Counted from the first letter of the stretch, positions 1 to 9,088 are shown. The stretch is 64,000 bases of DNA from Nitrincola iocasae (GCF_008727795.1 NZ_CP044222.1:4030001-4094000); one strand, 5' to 3'. Numbers and translations are program-made. Notes: generated from the sequence alone by a model not told the origin.

Positions 1-777
1 ATCGATGCACCGGACACCTTCCGTGCGCCAGGTCAGTGGTTGCAGCAGTTGCGTCAAGTGTTGGATCAGATGGCCGCAGAAGGCTTGCGTCCAGCCGCAT
101 TGATGATGGATGGCTTGTTCTCCAGCGATGGGATCTTCAGTCCACCGGCTGCTGAAATTCAGCAGGCCGTGAACTGGGTTCGCCAGGCCGGTGGTGTGTA
201 TATCGCCGATGAGGTGCAGTCTGGCTTTGCCCGGACAGGTGATGATTTCTGGGGTTTTTGTCGCTATCAGTTAGTACCTGATCTGGTAACACTGGGTAAG
301 CCCATGGGCAATGGTCATCCGGTAGCGGGGCTAGTCGCACGTTCTGATCTTCTGGATCTGTTTGGCGAACGGCAACGTTATTTCAACACCTTTGGCGGCA
401 ACCCCGTGTCTTGTTGCGCCGCTGCCGCTGTGCTGGATGTTATTGAATCGGAACACCTACAGGTCAATGCCAGGATTCAGGGGCAGCGTCTGGGTCGGCA
501 GCTAAACGATTTAGCCCAGCGTCATGAAGTCATTGGTGATATCCGCGGTGCCGGGCTGTTTTACGGAGTGGAACTGGTCAAGGATCGCAATAGTCTTGCT
601 CCGGCGACAGCGCTGGCCAGTCGTGTGGTCAATGGCATGCGTGAGGCGGGCGTGCTGATCAGTGCGACCGGCCCCGATGCCAATGTACTGAAAATCCGGC
701 CACCGCTGGTGTTTACGGCTGAGCATGTTGAGCTTTTGAGTGATACCCTGGATCAGGTATTAACTCGGCTGAGCTGA
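1..777 (+). CDS. Class III PLP aminotransferase, C-terminal part
   Basis: The reading frame is open from the first base, so the gene starts outside the window; about 258 codons are visible. The protein belongs to the class III (ornithine/GABA/alanine-glyoxylate type) PLP aminotransferases: the aspartate-containing IADEVQSGFARTG motif lies in the first half, the Schiff-base lysine is in TLGKPMGNGHP, and FNTFGGNPVSCCAA is the conserved phosphate-binding stretch. The C-terminal small domain is complete. The substrate cannot be read from the sequence. Its 3' end overlaps the convergent GntR gene by 18 bp; since GntR/FCD regulators often sit beside the catabolic genes they control, this aminotransferase is a plausible target, which is inference. 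Confidence 0.93.
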   Translation: MDAPDTFRAPGQWLQQLRQVLDQMAAEGLRPAALMMDGLFSSDGIFSPPAAEIQQAVNWVRQAGGVYIADEVQSGFARTGDDFWGFCRYQLVPDLVTLGKPMGNGHPVAGLVARSDLLDLFGERQRYFNTFGGNPVSCCAAAAVLDVIESEHLQVNARIQGQRLGRQLNDLAQRHEVIGDIRGAGLFYGVELVKDRNSLAPATALASRVVNGMREAGVLISATGPDANVLKIRPPLVFTAEHVELLSDTLDQVLTRLS

Positions 778-1443
778 TACATTGTCCTCAAGCAGGTAAT
801 CTCGCATTTTCACATTGCCATCGAGAATGTCCTGCTGGATGGCCGTGCGGGCCGCTTCCGGATCACGGTTAGCCAGAGCCTGCCACAGCTCTTCATGGTG
901 ACCTATCGCCATCTGCTGGGAAAACTCACGGTAGCTCTGAGCAATCAGCGGGCCGGTACGCATCCACAGCATGTCAATCAGATTGCGTAGCAAGGGCATG
1001 CCTGCCGCATCAGCCAGTAATAGGTGAAATTCGCTATTCAACCGTAAGGCCACTGACAGATCGTTTGCGAGGATTGCGGTATGATTCTGATCGATATTTG
1101 CGCGTAATTGTTGCAAGGCATCGGCGCTGATCTTCTGTGCCGCCTGCTCCGCCGCCATACCTTCCAATGACAAACGCAACAGTCGGATTTCATCATATTG
1201 GCTCTGACTTAACTGCGGAACGCGAATGTCGCGTGGTGAGCGCATCTCCAGCGCCTGCTCCTTGGCCAGTTGCAGGATGGCATCACGCACCGGTGTGACA
1301 CTGGTGGATAACTGCTCAGCCAGTTCGCGGATACGCAGCCGGTCATTAGGCTTGAAGCGCCCGGTAATCAGCGCATCGCGTAACAGTGCATAAATACTGC
1401 TGCCCAGTCGGGCATGATGGATTTCACTGATTGGATAATTCAT
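760..1443 (-). CDS. GntR-family transcriptional regulator (FCD type)
   Basis: A 227-residue protein, the usual length for FadR/FCD-class GntR regulators. The N-terminal winged helix-turn-helix (about residues 15-75) has the family pattern ALRDALITGRFKPNDRLRI followed by LAEQLSTSVTPVRDAI. The rest (about 85-215) is the all-helical FCD ligand domain, with LRLSLEGMAAEQAA and two histidines (LNSEFHLLLADAA and AIGHHEELWQAL) of the kind that bind metal and carboxylate ligands. The gene converges on the aminotransferase gene and overlaps its end, so it may regulate that locus. The ligand is unknown. Confidence 0.9.
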   Translation of the reverse strand: MNYPISEIHHARLGSSIYALLRDALITGRFKPNDRLRIRELAEQLSTSVTPVRDAILQLAKEQALEMRSPRDIRVPQLSQSQYDEIRLLRLSLEGMAAEQAAQKISADALQQLRANIDQNHTAILANDLSVALRLNSEFHLLLADAAGMPLLRNLIDMLWMRTGPLIAQSYREFSQQMAIGHHEELWQALANRDPEAARTAIQQDILDGNVKMRDYLLEDNVSAQPS

Positions 1444-1519
1444 AGCGAATAGGCTCTTGCAGGTTTGGATGATGCATCATCCAAGTGTACCTCAGGCACC
1501 ACAACGGGTGTTAGCGCCA

Positions 1520-1939
1520 CTATTCACCTTGCAGGGTTAAAATCAGCCGCCGCGATCCACCATGATTGCGGTGCTCACACAGGTAGATACCCTGCCAGGT
1601 CCCCAAATTTAAGCGTCCGTTACTGACGGGCAAACTCAGTGAACAGCCCAGCAAACTGCTTTTCAGATGCGCCGGCATATCATCACTGCCTTCGTCCAGA
1701 TGCACATAAAAGGGGGCATTTTCCGGAACTGCATGATTAAAAAAGCGCTCAAAATCACCCCGCACATCCGGATCGGCATTCTCGTTGATGGTCAGCGAGG
1801 CCGAGGTATGCTGGATAAACAGGTGCAGCAGACCGACCTTGCACTGTTTGAGTTCCGGGATAGCTTGCAACACATCACGGGTGATGAGGTGAAAGCCTCT
1901 GTGTTTGGCGTCTAATTGAAGGTTTTTTTGTATCCACAT
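1520..1939 (-). CDS. YjbQ/UPF0047-family protein
   Basis: 139 residues matching the YjbQ (UPF0047) family, whose members are annotated as secondary thiamine-phosphate synthase enzymes. Conserved features seen are [19 protein letters not shown], the [19 protein letters not shown] stretch with its conserved histidine, and the C-terminal [13 protein letters not shown] followed by RLILTLQGE. Length is typical. It stands alone on the minus strand, upstream of the GntR gene with a 76-bp gap. The family call is secure; the physiological role is not. Confidence 0.88.
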   Translation of the reverse strand: MWIQKNLQLDAKHRGFHLITRDVLQAIPELKQCKVGLLHLFIQHTSASLTINENADPDVRGDFERFFNHAVPENAPFYVHLDEGSDDMPAHLKSSLLGCSLSLPVSNGRLNLGTWQGIYLCEHRNHGGSRRLILTLQGE

Positions 1940-2037
1940 GGTTAGTTATCCATAGTTACCTGCTTTTTATATCAGTCCAGAAGAAAGCTCAGCCACTCAT
2001 CGGCTTTCTTGGGGTAAATTTCAAGCCTTTCCGTGAT

Positions 2038-2823
2038 TTAAGATGTTTCTGCATACACCACTAATCGAAGGTGCCGATCGGCGTCGATGGTCATTGACGT
2101 GTGTTCGAAAGTAACTATTCTGCCATCAAGCTGTAGGTCACGTTTACCCTGGCAGGGTGCGTGGACATCATGGCGGCTCCACCCCTGTTTGAACTCGGGG
2201 GATGCCTTTTGTAAATTGGCAACAAGTGCCTGGATCTCTGCTTCCTGTGTCGCATGGGCATAATCGCGTCGAAAACTGGATAGCATTTGTACGGCTTGAT
2301 CTTCCCAATCAACCAAACGTTCGCGCAGGCTCGGGTCAGTAAACAGCATCCACAACAAATTGCGTTGTCCTGCCGCATGGTGCTTGAAACCAAATAGCTG
2401 GTCGGCCGGATCGTTGAAAGCTAATACATCCCAGCGAAGATTAAGCACGTAGGTCGCATGAGGCGATAGGTCCTTCATTAATCTCAACACTAATGGCGGC
2501 ACCTCGCAAAAGGTTTTGCCTGGTTCGGCTGGAAGCCTGTCATGAGCAAGTAAAAATAAGTGCCTGCGCTCGGCGGCATCAAGCTTTAGTGCTCGAGAAA
2601 GGTTGTCCAAAAAGGAGGGAGACACACTGATGTCTCGACCTTGCTCCAGCCAGGTGTACCAAGTGAGCCCTACGCCCGAAAGTGCAGCAACTTCTTCACG
2701 ACGCAGCCCTGGAGTGCGCCGACGACCGCCGCTGGGCAGGCCGACTTCAGCGGGAGATAATCGTTCACGTCGCGTGCGCAGGAAGGTCGTAAGCTCTGCA
2801 CGCGTGCGCTCAAGTTTACTCAT
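2038..2823 (-). CDS. XRE-type helix-turn-helix regulator with MmyB-like ligand domain
   Basis: 261 residues. The N-terminus has the arrangement LTTFLRTRRERLSP, RRTPGLRREEVAALSGVG and YTWLEQGRDISVS that is typical of the XRE/MmyB group, with the helix-turn-helix at about residues 10-80. The C-terminal PAS-like MmyB domain (about 100-260) contains the conserved YVLNLRWDVLAFNDPA and RNLLWMLFTDPSLRERLVDW. Members of this group are commonly transcribed divergently from an oxidoreductase or exporter gene that they control. Here the divergent partner is an MFS exporter 99 bp away, so a repressor role for that gene is likely (inference). Confidence 0.9.
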   Translation of the reverse strand: MSKLERTRAELTTFLRTRRERLSPAEVGLPSGGRRRTPGLRREEVAALSGVGLTWYTWLEQGRDISVSPSFLDNLSRALKLDAAERRHLFLLAHDRLPAEPGKTFCEVPPLVLRLMKDLSPHATYVLNLRWDVLAFNDPADQLFGFKHHAAGQRNLLWMLFTDPSLRERLVDWEDQAVQMLSSFRRDYAHATQEAEIQALVANLQKASPEFKQGWSRHDVHAPCQGKRDLQLDGRIVTFEHTSMTIDADRHLRLVVYAETS

Positions 2824-2922
2824 GAGATCCCTGTTACTTTAAGTAATAGTATAATCAGTTAAATTGTAACAGTTTATTTGCACTCATAGAATGGTCGTTT
2901 TTCGCACTTGGAGAAACGATCC
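2824..2922. promoter_or_regulatory. Divergent promoter/operator region, XRE regulator and MFS gene
   Basis: This 99-bp AT-rich gap contains an inverted pair CTGTTAC (2831-2837) and GTAACAG (2866-2872) with overlapping -10-like AT blocks between them, a layout that would let one regulator control both genes. The operator assignment is inference. Confidence 0.35.
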
Positions 2923-4140
2923 ATGAATATGAGTAATGAAGCTTGTCGAACAGAAGTAACGCCCGTTATAACCACATCCTCATCCTCTCCTTCTGTTTAC
3001 CTGATCGCACTGGGTGCCTTTGCACTCGGTATGGCGTCTTATGTTACAGCGGGGCTTATTCCTATGATCGAACAGGCCTTCAGTGTTTCTGTCGGAGTTG
3101 CTGCACAGCTAGTAACAGCCTTTACACTAGCTTATGGAATAGGGTCGCCACTCATTGTGGCTTTGCTACCGGGTAATCGACAAAGAGCCGGGTTGTTAGC
3201 TGCACTTGGTTTGTTTGTGTTATCAAACGCTGCCAGTGCACTTTCTACAGATTTTTCGTGGTTGCTTGTATTTAGGGCGATAGCCGGGATCGGTTCCGGA
3301 GTTTATCTTGCGATGGGCATCGCTATAGTGGCGACACTGTCAACGACAGGCCGAGGAAAGGCCATTTCTATCATCATGGGCGGTATGGCCGCTGGGACAG
3401 TGTTGGGCGTCCCGATTGGTCTTATTCTGGCAGAACAATGGGGTTGGGCATCGGCGCTTTGGTTAGTAACCTCCCTTGGGTTAATTGCCCTTTTTGGGCT
3501 GTTGTGGCGATTGCCAGCATTACCGAGTACGGCATTCATTCCACTACATCGCAAGTTGTCATTGCTGGTTGATGGCCAAGTGACAATCATTCTTCTGGTG
3601 TCATTGCTGGCCGCCATAGCTAGCCTTGGGATGTATACCTTTCTTGCTCCTCTGTTATTGGCTCCAGATTATGGCAGGGTGGAAACAGTTATACCCTACC
3701 TTTGGGTGTGGGGAGTTGGTGGTGTAGCTGGAAGCTTTTTAGTGGGACCTATGACCGACCGCATTAGTGGTCCTAGAATGACGCTTTTCATCATGTTGGT
3801 TCTGTCACTGTCTCTTCTGGTACTACCGCTAATTGCGGCTTGGAGTGCTTGGCTGGCTATGCTGCCAATAGCAATCTGGGGAGCTGTTGGTTGGGCTCTG
3901 CAAGTGCCGCAGAATAATCAGCTAATCCATGCTCGAGAATCGCATGGTGATGGTAATCTTGCTGTAGCGCTCAATGAATCTGCATTGTATCTGGGTAGTG
4001 CTATTGGCGCCGCAGCAGGTGGTCTGGCATTCATGCTTAATCTACCCATATGGGTTCTGCCTGTTGGTGCTGGTGTGGTTGCTGCAATAGGAGCACTGTT
4101 TCAGGTCATTAACCTGCGCAGAGATGTACATACACCCTAG
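2923..4140 (+). CDS. MFS efflux transporter (AraJ/Cmx-like)
   Basis: A 12-TM major facilitator protein of about 405 residues. The first helix is YLIALGAFALGMASYVTAG, followed by the drug:H+ antiporter pattern around LGLFVLSNAASALSTDFSWL and RAIAGIGSGVYLAMG. This resembles the Cmx/CmrA and AraJ sugar/drug efflux group. I chose the ATG at 2923 because GGAGAAAC lies just before it; an upstream in-frame start at 2908 is also possible. The gene is divergent from an XRE regulator. Its stop overlaps by 4 bp the first minus-strand membrane gene of the integron region, so it marks the left edge of the array. The substrate is unknown. Confidence 0.88.
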   Translation: MNMSNEACRTEVTPVITTSSSSPSVYLIALGAFALGMASYVTAGLIPMIEQAFSVSVGVAAQLVTAFTLAYGIGSPLIVALLPGNRQRAGLLAALGLFVLSNAASALSTDFSWLLVFRAIAGIGSGVYLAMGIAIVATLSTTGRGKAISIIMGGMAAGTVLGVPIGLILAEQWGWASALWLVTSLGLIALFGLLWRLPALPSTAFIPLHRKLSLLVDGQVTIILLVSLLAAIASLGMYTFLAPLLLAPDYGRVETVIPYLWVWGVGGVAGSFLVGPMTDRISGPRMTLFIMLVLSLSLLVLPLIAAWSAWLAMLPIAIWGAVGWALQVPQNNQLIHARESHGDGNLAVALNESALYLGSAIGAAAGGLAFMLNLPIWVLPVGAGVVAAIGALFQVINLRRDVHTP

Positions 4141-4532
4141 GTCTGACTCAGCTGTAGCTCACGCTGATAGCGATAGACCGCGATGTACTGTGGGATGAGA
4201 AACAGAAATAGGATGCAAAGGATAAGGTAGTAGGAGGTGATGTCGATCTCTGAGTCTGGCCTCATTATGATGAAACGAAAAAATAGATCCCAGAGTACAA
4301 ACACTGGCAGGAACAGCCTCCAGAATCCTGCTGAGCCAATGCGCAATGCATACACGTATCCCATCAACCCAATGACTCCGATCACTATGAAGACAAAGTC
4401 CACAATATCCATGACGCGGAAATCGTCGAAATAAACAGCAGCCATCGGCGCGCCAACAGCTTGCATAGCAATAACCCAAGCGTAGACGCGCCACCCTGCC
4501 GATTTCCGTACTGTGATCTGTTGGTGTATCAA
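4137..4532 (-). CDS. Small integral membrane protein, unknown function
   Basis: 131 residues with about four hydrophobic segments (near 17-35, 42-65, 70-85 and 100-120) and short charged loops. I do not recognise the family. It is read on the minus strand like the cassettes to its right and has an attC-like end upstream, but there is no attC between its stop and the MFS gene. It is therefore the most distal cassette or the truncated end of the array. The stop codon overlaps the 3' end of the convergent MFS gene. Confidence 0.6.
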   Translation of the reverse strand: MIHQQITVRKSAGWRVYAWVIAMQAVGAPMAAVYFDDFRVMDIVDFVFIVIGVIGLMGYVYALRIGSAGFWRLFLPVFVLWDLFFRFIIMRPDSEIDITSYYLILCILFLFLIPQYIAVYRYQRELQLSQT

Positions 4533-4574
4533 TACAGTGTTCCTTTTGTACTAGCCGCAATCATGAAGATAATT

Positions 4575-4627
4575 GCACGGCTTCGTGTAGCCCAATGCGA
4601 AGCACGGCGAGGCCTGCTTTGTTAACT
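4575..4627 (-). repeat. Degenerate attC-like site
   Basis: Imperfect dyad GCACGGCTTCGTG / GCGAAGCACGGC followed by CTTTGTTAAC, resembling the end of an attC site. The other core box is not clear. Confidence 0.35.
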
Positions 4628-4807
4628 GACTTCGAGCCAACAGGCTCTGGATTCTTGGTGAACTTGCTTAATGCTCTGTGGATAAAACGGGGTATCTAAG
4701 GTCGCAACCGCAATGGACACCCAGTCCGGAAACTTTTCACTACCGCTCCACATAAACAACTACCTGTGTGCATGGAAACGTATTTAAGTGGCTTGTTAGC
4801 AAGGCTA
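4628..4807. other. Non-coding stretch ending in an attC R''-like box
   Basis: No convincing gene. The right end, GGCTTGTTAGC at 4788-4800 on the plus strand, is the R''-type end of an attC placed directly after the stop of the 93-residue minus-strand gene. The rest may be a decayed cassette. Confidence 0.4.
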
Positions 4808-5089
4808 TCAATCACCACCACCACCACCGCCTCCGCAGTCACCACCACTGCAATCGCCTCCGCCACTGACATCAAAAAAACTTCCCGTCGTTACGACACC
4901 GCCACCCCCATCACTAGTTGATGAAGATGAGCGTCTACTCATTTTCAGGATAAGCCAAAATAGAAAGGCTATAAAAACGAAGCTGAATAAGAAAGGAGCA
5001 ATCTTGCTTGAGAAGAGAGTATCCGCTTCCAAGTCAATCGTATGCCATAACCCGAATAGCGAAACTACATAGATGAAAAGCCATTTCAT
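4808..5089 (-). CDS. Small membrane protein with Gly/Cys-rich tail
   Basis: 93 residues: an N-terminal hydrophobic segment, a second transmembrane helix around residues 28-50, a Ser-rich linker, and a C-terminal tail of glycines with two cysteines (GGDCSGGDCGGG). Tails like this occur on several poorly characterised bacterial membrane proteins; no function is assigned. The attC-like TAACAAGC begins right after the stop, as expected for a gene cassette. Confidence 0.6.
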   Translation of the reverse strand: MKWLFIYVVSLFGLWHTIDLEADTLFSSKIAPFLFSFVFIAFLFWLILKMSRRSSSSTSDGGGGVVTTGSFFDVSGGGDCSGGDCGGGGGGGD

Positions 5090-5172
5090 ATTTCTGTCCC
5101 TAGATTTGTTTTCACGCGATTGTTATGCACAATATTACGAAACCAGCGGCTGAATGGCATCGACCAGTGCCT

Positions 5173-5526
5173 TTAGCCTCTGCCCGGATCTGATGCATTG
5201 CTTACCTCCTTGTCTGAGCTGCGAGAGAACTGTGAGTAATCATAGCCAACTAATCTGAATTTTTCGTCCTCAAAGAGGGTTGGCAACTCGGAAAATACCG
5301 AGCTGGCAGCGAAAAGTAAAGCAACAGCCAGTGTTACGCTGTGCTTATTAGGCGTCTGGACATTGCTCGAATTCATAGCCGGTACCGCTTTCCTTGCTGC
5401 ATTCTCCGTAAGCGTAACCCCGCCTCCTTCACACTGTCTTTTGCCCGTATTTTCGTAAACCCGAACAGTTTGATTCGCGCAACCCCCTAGTGAGAGAAGC
5501 AACGCCATAGTAATAATTACTCGCAA
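5173..5526 (-). CDS. Putative lipoprotein, possibly a fused or damaged ORF
   Basis: I chose the TTG at 5526, preceded by GAGG, because it gives a clean lipoprotein signal peptide ending in LLLSLGGC. The mature part starts NQTVRVYENTGKRQCEGGG, a pattern I associate with small integron-cassette lipoproteins. From about the ATG of MNSSNVQTP onward the sequence changes character: it acquires a second hydrophobic segment and an acidic, polar end. A fusion of two ORFs is therefore possible. An upstream ATG at 5598 is in frame but lacks a signal-peptide context. Confidence 0.5.
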   Translation of the reverse strand: MRVIITMALLLSLGGCANQTVRVYENTGKRQCEGGGVTLTENAARKAVPAMNSSNVQTPNKHSVTLAVALLFAASSVFSELPTLFEDEKFRLVGYDYSQFSRSSDKEVSNASDPGRG

Positions 5527-5668
5527 TTTAATAACCTCTGCTATTTGTGTATAGCGTGGGCACTGTGCCGTTAAACATTGGACCACAAAGGTCGACATTG
5601 TGACTCAAAACCCTTTGGACCAGCGCTCTGTTATACCAAATTTATCTACTACAGCAAATAAAACCAGG

Positions 5669-6661
5669 CTAGGGTAATAATGGCCCGGCCAGGCGTTGTT
5701 TCTGTGCGCGGATCGCTTCGGTCAGAAAGTCCATTAAGGCATGAATCCTCACTACCCCTCTCAGGTCCGGGTGCATCAGAAACCACAGGCCGTACTCCAG
5801 TTCAGGGATGGGGTCGGTAAGCTGCACAATATCCGCATCATCGCCGGCCAGGTAACACGGCAGGACAGCCAGCCCCATGCCCGAGCGAACAGCGCTGAGT
5901 ATGCTAACCAGGGTATCAACACGATAAACACAGGCCTCGTTCAGCCCGTTATTGTCCATCCACTGACTCAGAGCCGCGTCCTGTAATCGCGGCCCACCGC
6001 CAATCCAGGGTTGGTTAGCAAGAGTTTCGATCATCCCTCCCGGGGTCAAGCCGAGGCTTCGGTGCCCGTAGACTGCCTGACCGATGGGGGTCAAGGGTCG
6101 GCCGATCAGGTTTTCAGGTGGGCGGTTGGACGGGCGGATGGCGACATCCGCTTCTCTGCGTGTCAGGTTGAATAATTGGTTGGATACGGCGACGTCGAGC
6201 AGGATGCCTGGATATTTGTGCTGGAATTGCATAAACAGGGGTGTCAGTAACCCCATCAGTAGCGAGTCCGTTGTGGTGGCCCAGATTTCTCCACTGGGTT
6301 CCAGGTCGCGTCCGGCCACTTTACGTTCGGCAGCCAAGGCCGCTTCATCCATTACCCTGGCCGTCTCGGCAAGTTCTTCTCCCGCAAGCGTTGGCCGGTA
6401 ACCGGTCCGGCTCCGCTCAAAAAGCGTAACGCCCAGGCGCTGCTCGATATCACCGATCCTCCTGAAAACAGTGGCATGACTGACACCCAGGGCGCGTGAA
6501 GCGCCTGACAAAGAGCCTGAAGTTGCAATTGCCAGGACAAGCTCAAAGTCATTCCAGGCCAGATGGCTCCGTGTTTTTTGACTGGTGATGGTCGATTGGT
6601 TGGGCGGGTTGCCTGTTCGTTTTTGCAAAGTCAGTCCTCGATTTTTTGGAATAGCTTGCAA
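5669..6661 (-). CDS. LysR-family transcriptional regulator
   Basis: 330 residues. The helix-turn-helix follows a 34-residue extension: WNDFELVLAIATSGSLSGAS, RALGVSHATVFRRIGDIEQ, LGVTLFERSRTGYRPT. The substrate-binding domain covers about residues 120-320. The long N-terminus may mean that the true start is a downstream non-ATG codon. It is separated by 85 bp from a divergent small ORF. GC content is higher than in neighbouring cassettes and no clear attC flanks it, so it may be a non-cassette insertion. No target can be named. Confidence 0.85.
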   Translation of the reverse strand: MQAIPKNRGLTLQKRTGNPPNQSTITSQKTRSHLAWNDFELVLAIATSGSLSGASRALGVSHATVFRRIGDIEQRLGVTLFERSRTGYRPTLAGEELAETARVMDEAALAAERKVAGRDLEPSGEIWATTTDSLLMGLLTPLFMQFQHKYPGILLDVAVSNQLFNLTRREADVAIRPSNRPPENLIGRPLTPIGQAVYGHRSLGLTPGGMIETLANQPWIGGGPRLQDAALSQWMDNNGLNEACVYRVDTLVSILSAVRSGMGLAVLPCYLAGDDADIVQLTDPIPELEYGLWFLMHPDLRGVVRIHALMDFLTEAIRAQKQRLAGPLLP

Positions 6662-6746
6662 TATTTAATAATACTAGCATGTATCTGAACCCATGAGATA
6701 ACCAAAGTGTCCCGTCGACAGAGACGACACAATAGAGGTCAGCGAC

Positions 6747-6986
6747 ATGATTAGCTCAACTGAAGAACGCCACTTTCAACGCAATGAATCGTTATCCTGC
6801 CAGGATAACGATGACCTGGCAGAAGCGAGTGCCGATGACCCGCTTAAGGGCGGTATCCCAGCTAGATACCTCGATGAGCGGGGAGGCATTGATCTTGAGC
6901 GAGTGAGGCTGGATCAGCGCGAGGCTCGGCGACAGGTAATCCGGGCGATGATACGACGTATCAAGGAACTTTGTCGGCGCTGTTGA
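6747..6986 (+). CDS. Small charged hypothetical protein
   Basis: 79 residues, hydrophilic, with an acidic N-terminal half and an Arg-rich C-terminal helix (about residues 50-79) ending in CRRC. It starts 85 bp from the divergent LysR gene. A GAGGTCAGCGAC sequence precedes the ATG, giving a plausible ribosome binding site. I do not recognise the family. Confidence 0.5.
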   Translation: MISSTEERHFQRNESLSCQDNDDLAEASADDPLKGGIPARYLDERGGIDLERVRLDQREARRQVIRAMIRRIKELCRRC

Positions 6987-7213
6987 TTTGGGCATCCGGT
7001 GGATTGATGTCAGGCCGGGAACGCACTTGCCTAAACCTGTTAACCAATACCCACGCAATAACTGGCAAGCATAGTGAAGGTGTAGTCGGAACCAGAGCAA
7101 AAAACCGTCGTCATTATAGGATTTTTGTATGATTTTTCACTGTAATTTTCTGTTTTTATTTAATATTATAATTTTACTACGCATGTTTTTCATGGCTGAC
7201 AAAATCTTGATGC
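6987..7213. other. Intergenic region without a recognisable gene
   Basis: 227 bp between convergent genes. The right half is very AT-rich (runs of T and TTTAATATTATAATTTTAC). I see no gene, attC or clear terminator. Confidence 0.4.
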
Positions 7214-7831
7214 CTATAACCATCTTCGAACACGGTCTTTGTACTGTCTGTAGTCTTTTGGAAACCTGTTTATAAGATGGGCTTCCTCAGCTAGCGTTTG
7301 GCTATACAGTGCATATAATCCGACCAATAGACAGACAGCAGAAAATACAGAGGGTAAAGCAAGGAAGAAACCAACCTGTGCAGTCGCAACACCTAAATAC
7401 ATCGGGTTGCGAGAATACTTATAAAAACCATTAGTTTTCAATGTGCCGGGCTCGTGAGGGTCAATACCAGATCTCCATTGGCGACCGAGGTTTAAATGGA
7501 CCACAACAGCAAGCAAAAAACCGGCGGCTAGTAAAATATCGCCCACCAGCACAATCGGCCATATATTAAGACCCTCAAGGATGCCCAAATAGCCATCAAT
7601 GCTCGGGAAAAACCAGCGAAATAAGCATGCCAACCATATAATGACTCTAAAACCGCGAAATAGCATATGATTTAACCAGGTTGAGCTAAATCGTTCCCCC
7701 GAGAAAACCACCTCGTGCAAACCTGATCGCTTCTTCGCAATTATTCTTAGGGTATAAAACGCAGCAACACCTGAATAAAAAATAGCCAGATATATTCGAG
7801 TAAATTCGACTAGCGTAAAGGCGTTATCCAT
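7214..7831 (-). CDS. Isoprenylcysteine/phospholipid methyltransferase-family membrane protein
   Basis: 205 residues with about five hydrophobic segments. The C-terminal half has the ICMT/PEMT signature: NLGRQWRSGI, HEPGTLKTNGFYKYSRNPMY (SAM-binding region), then EEAHLINRFPKDYRQYKDRV. This predicts a membrane SAM-dependent methyltransferase acting on a lipid or thiol; the substrate is unknown. It is a minus-strand cassette-type gene. Confidence 0.8.
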   Translation of the reverse strand: MDNAFTLVEFTRIYLAIFYSGVAAFYTLRIIAKKRSGLHEVVFSGERFSSTWLNHMLFRGFRVIIWLACLFRWFFPSIDGYLGILEGLNIWPIVLVGDILLAAGFLLAVVVHLNLGRQWRSGIDPHEPGTLKTNGFYKYSRNPMYLGVATAQVGFFLALPSVFSAVCLLVGLYALYSQTLAEEAHLINRFPKDYRQYKDRVRRWL

Positions 7832-8168
7832 GCTGGGTAAAAATCATAACAATGGCTGTTTGTGTAATCATATAACGCCCGGTTTTACCCTGTGCCTCTT
7901 GCCCAGCATTTTCTTGGCGTCCGCCGAAAAGTTCACTTGCATGGCTGTCACCTAGTCAACAGAACAGGTGCCATTATTAGCATCCGTTAATAGGTGTGGT
8001 CAACTCAAGCTCAACTCGCAAAATGAACTACTGATTTTTGGTGCCTATAACCAACGGCCTTCCATGCAGCCGAAGCACCTGCGCTAAACCCAATTTCCTT
8101 ATCTATTTACTGCTTATGGCGTATCTGACGTAAAGCCAGCAAACATTCCTGATAAACCACCCCGTACC
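7832..8168. other. Non-coding region with attC-like remnants
   Basis: 337 bp without a supported gene. ATATAACGCCCGG near 7868-7880 resembles an attC R' end, and CCGTTAATA near 7984-7992 could be the matching R''. CCTATAACCAACGG near 8044 is a further core-like box. A decayed cassette is likely. Confidence 0.35.
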
Positions 8169-8573
8169 TCAAGCACCGAGTAAGGGTAGGTGTTTTAAGC
8201 TATGATACTGTAATGCCATCTGCAGGCAATGTCTTAGCGGCCTGCTCCAGTTAGAGGCACTCAACGGAATAACAATTGCTCTTTTCCCCTCATACACAAA
8301 TTCATCCCGGTATATTTCCTTGAAGGTTTCAATCAAGCTAGTCTGGCAGTGAAAATATACTTTAATGACACCCGGATCGTTTGCTTTCCAGTCCATTCGA
8401 ATCGTGCTGCCACCCGTCACAAGATAGCTGGGTTCTCCCCACTTGAGAGTTTCTTCAACCATTCCTAGGCCATTTTCTTCTGCAACGGAAAAAACCAGGC
8501 GGCGAATATTTTTAAGCTGCTTTTGTGCTTCTACTGGGCAGGTGGCAAATTTAGCTTCTATTTCAGGCTTCAT
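8169..8573 (-). CDS. DUF1801 / YdhG-like protein
   Basis: 134 residues from the ATG at 8573, chosen because it follows GAAGGCTGC and sits just inside the cassette boundary (attC core at 8593). The protein shows the DUF1801 pattern: VEAQKQLKNIRRLVFSVAEE, VEETLKWGEPSYLV, DPGVIKVYFHCQ and YEGKRAIVIPLSA. Members are small alpha/beta proteins of unclear biochemical role. A typical minus-strand integron cassette gene. Confidence 0.82.
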   Translation of the reverse strand: MKPEIEAKFATCPVEAQKQLKNIRRLVFSVAEENGLGMVEETLKWGEPSYLVTGGSTIRMDWKANDPGVIKVYFHCQTSLIETFKEIYRDEFVYEGKRAIVIPLSASNWSRPLRHCLQMALQYHSLKHLPLLGA

Positions 8574-8592
8574 GCAGCCTTCGGATTGTGTC

Positions 8593-8652
8593 ACGTAACA
8601 CCTCCTGCGTGTGGGCTTTGCCGAAGCCGTCCGGTTGCTTGAATTGTTAAAT
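8593..8652 (-). repeat. attC site
   Basis: Plus-strand boxes ACGTAAC (8593) and GTTAAAT (8646-8652) enclose an imperfect dyad (GTGGGCTTTGCCGAAGCC). It lies between two minus-strand cassette genes. Confidence 0.7.
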
Positions 8653-8656
8653 GCTA

Positions 8657-9088
8657 TTAGCACGGTACCACCGAGAACGCTGAACCAATTGCATTAGCGA
8701 TACCATTGATTATTTCAGTGGTAACTCTGGCCTTATTAAAGGCAATGTCTACCAAAACTCCAAAGATCGCTGCTAAATAAGCCAGATACCCAAACCCCAT
8801 GATGATGCCAGCAATTTCTTCAGGCAACCTATTGTCAAGACTTGCCAGGATAGTTTCTCTCTCAAACCCTAACCGCTCTGCGATACCTTAGGCCTTTTCC
8901 GCAACTGCGGACTGACTCACCGCTTGTTGTTGTGCCCGTACCTCTTTCTCAATTTGGTACTTTACAAATCCCTTCGCTGACTTTTCGACAGCCTCGGGAA
9001 ACGTAAACGTCAGAGAGAATAGAAGCCCGAATAGTAAGACTCCAAATACACCGATTGATCTTAAGATCACGCTCATAGCTTCCCTCAC
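8657..9088 (-). pseudogene. Membrane-protein cassette gene interrupted by an in-frame stop
   Basis: Reading on the minus strand from the ATG at 9088, 66 codons end at a TAA (8888-8890), but the same frame stays open for another 76 codons to 8657. The first part has a signal/anchor helix (VFGVLLFGLLFSLTFTFPE) and a coiled Gln/Ala-rich end; the second part has a transmembrane segment (MGFGYLAYLAAIFGVLVDIA). Continuity of frame and style suggests one ~143-residue gene disrupted by a nonsense change, for instance AAA to TAA. Two separate small proteins remain possible. Family not recognised. Confidence 0.6.
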
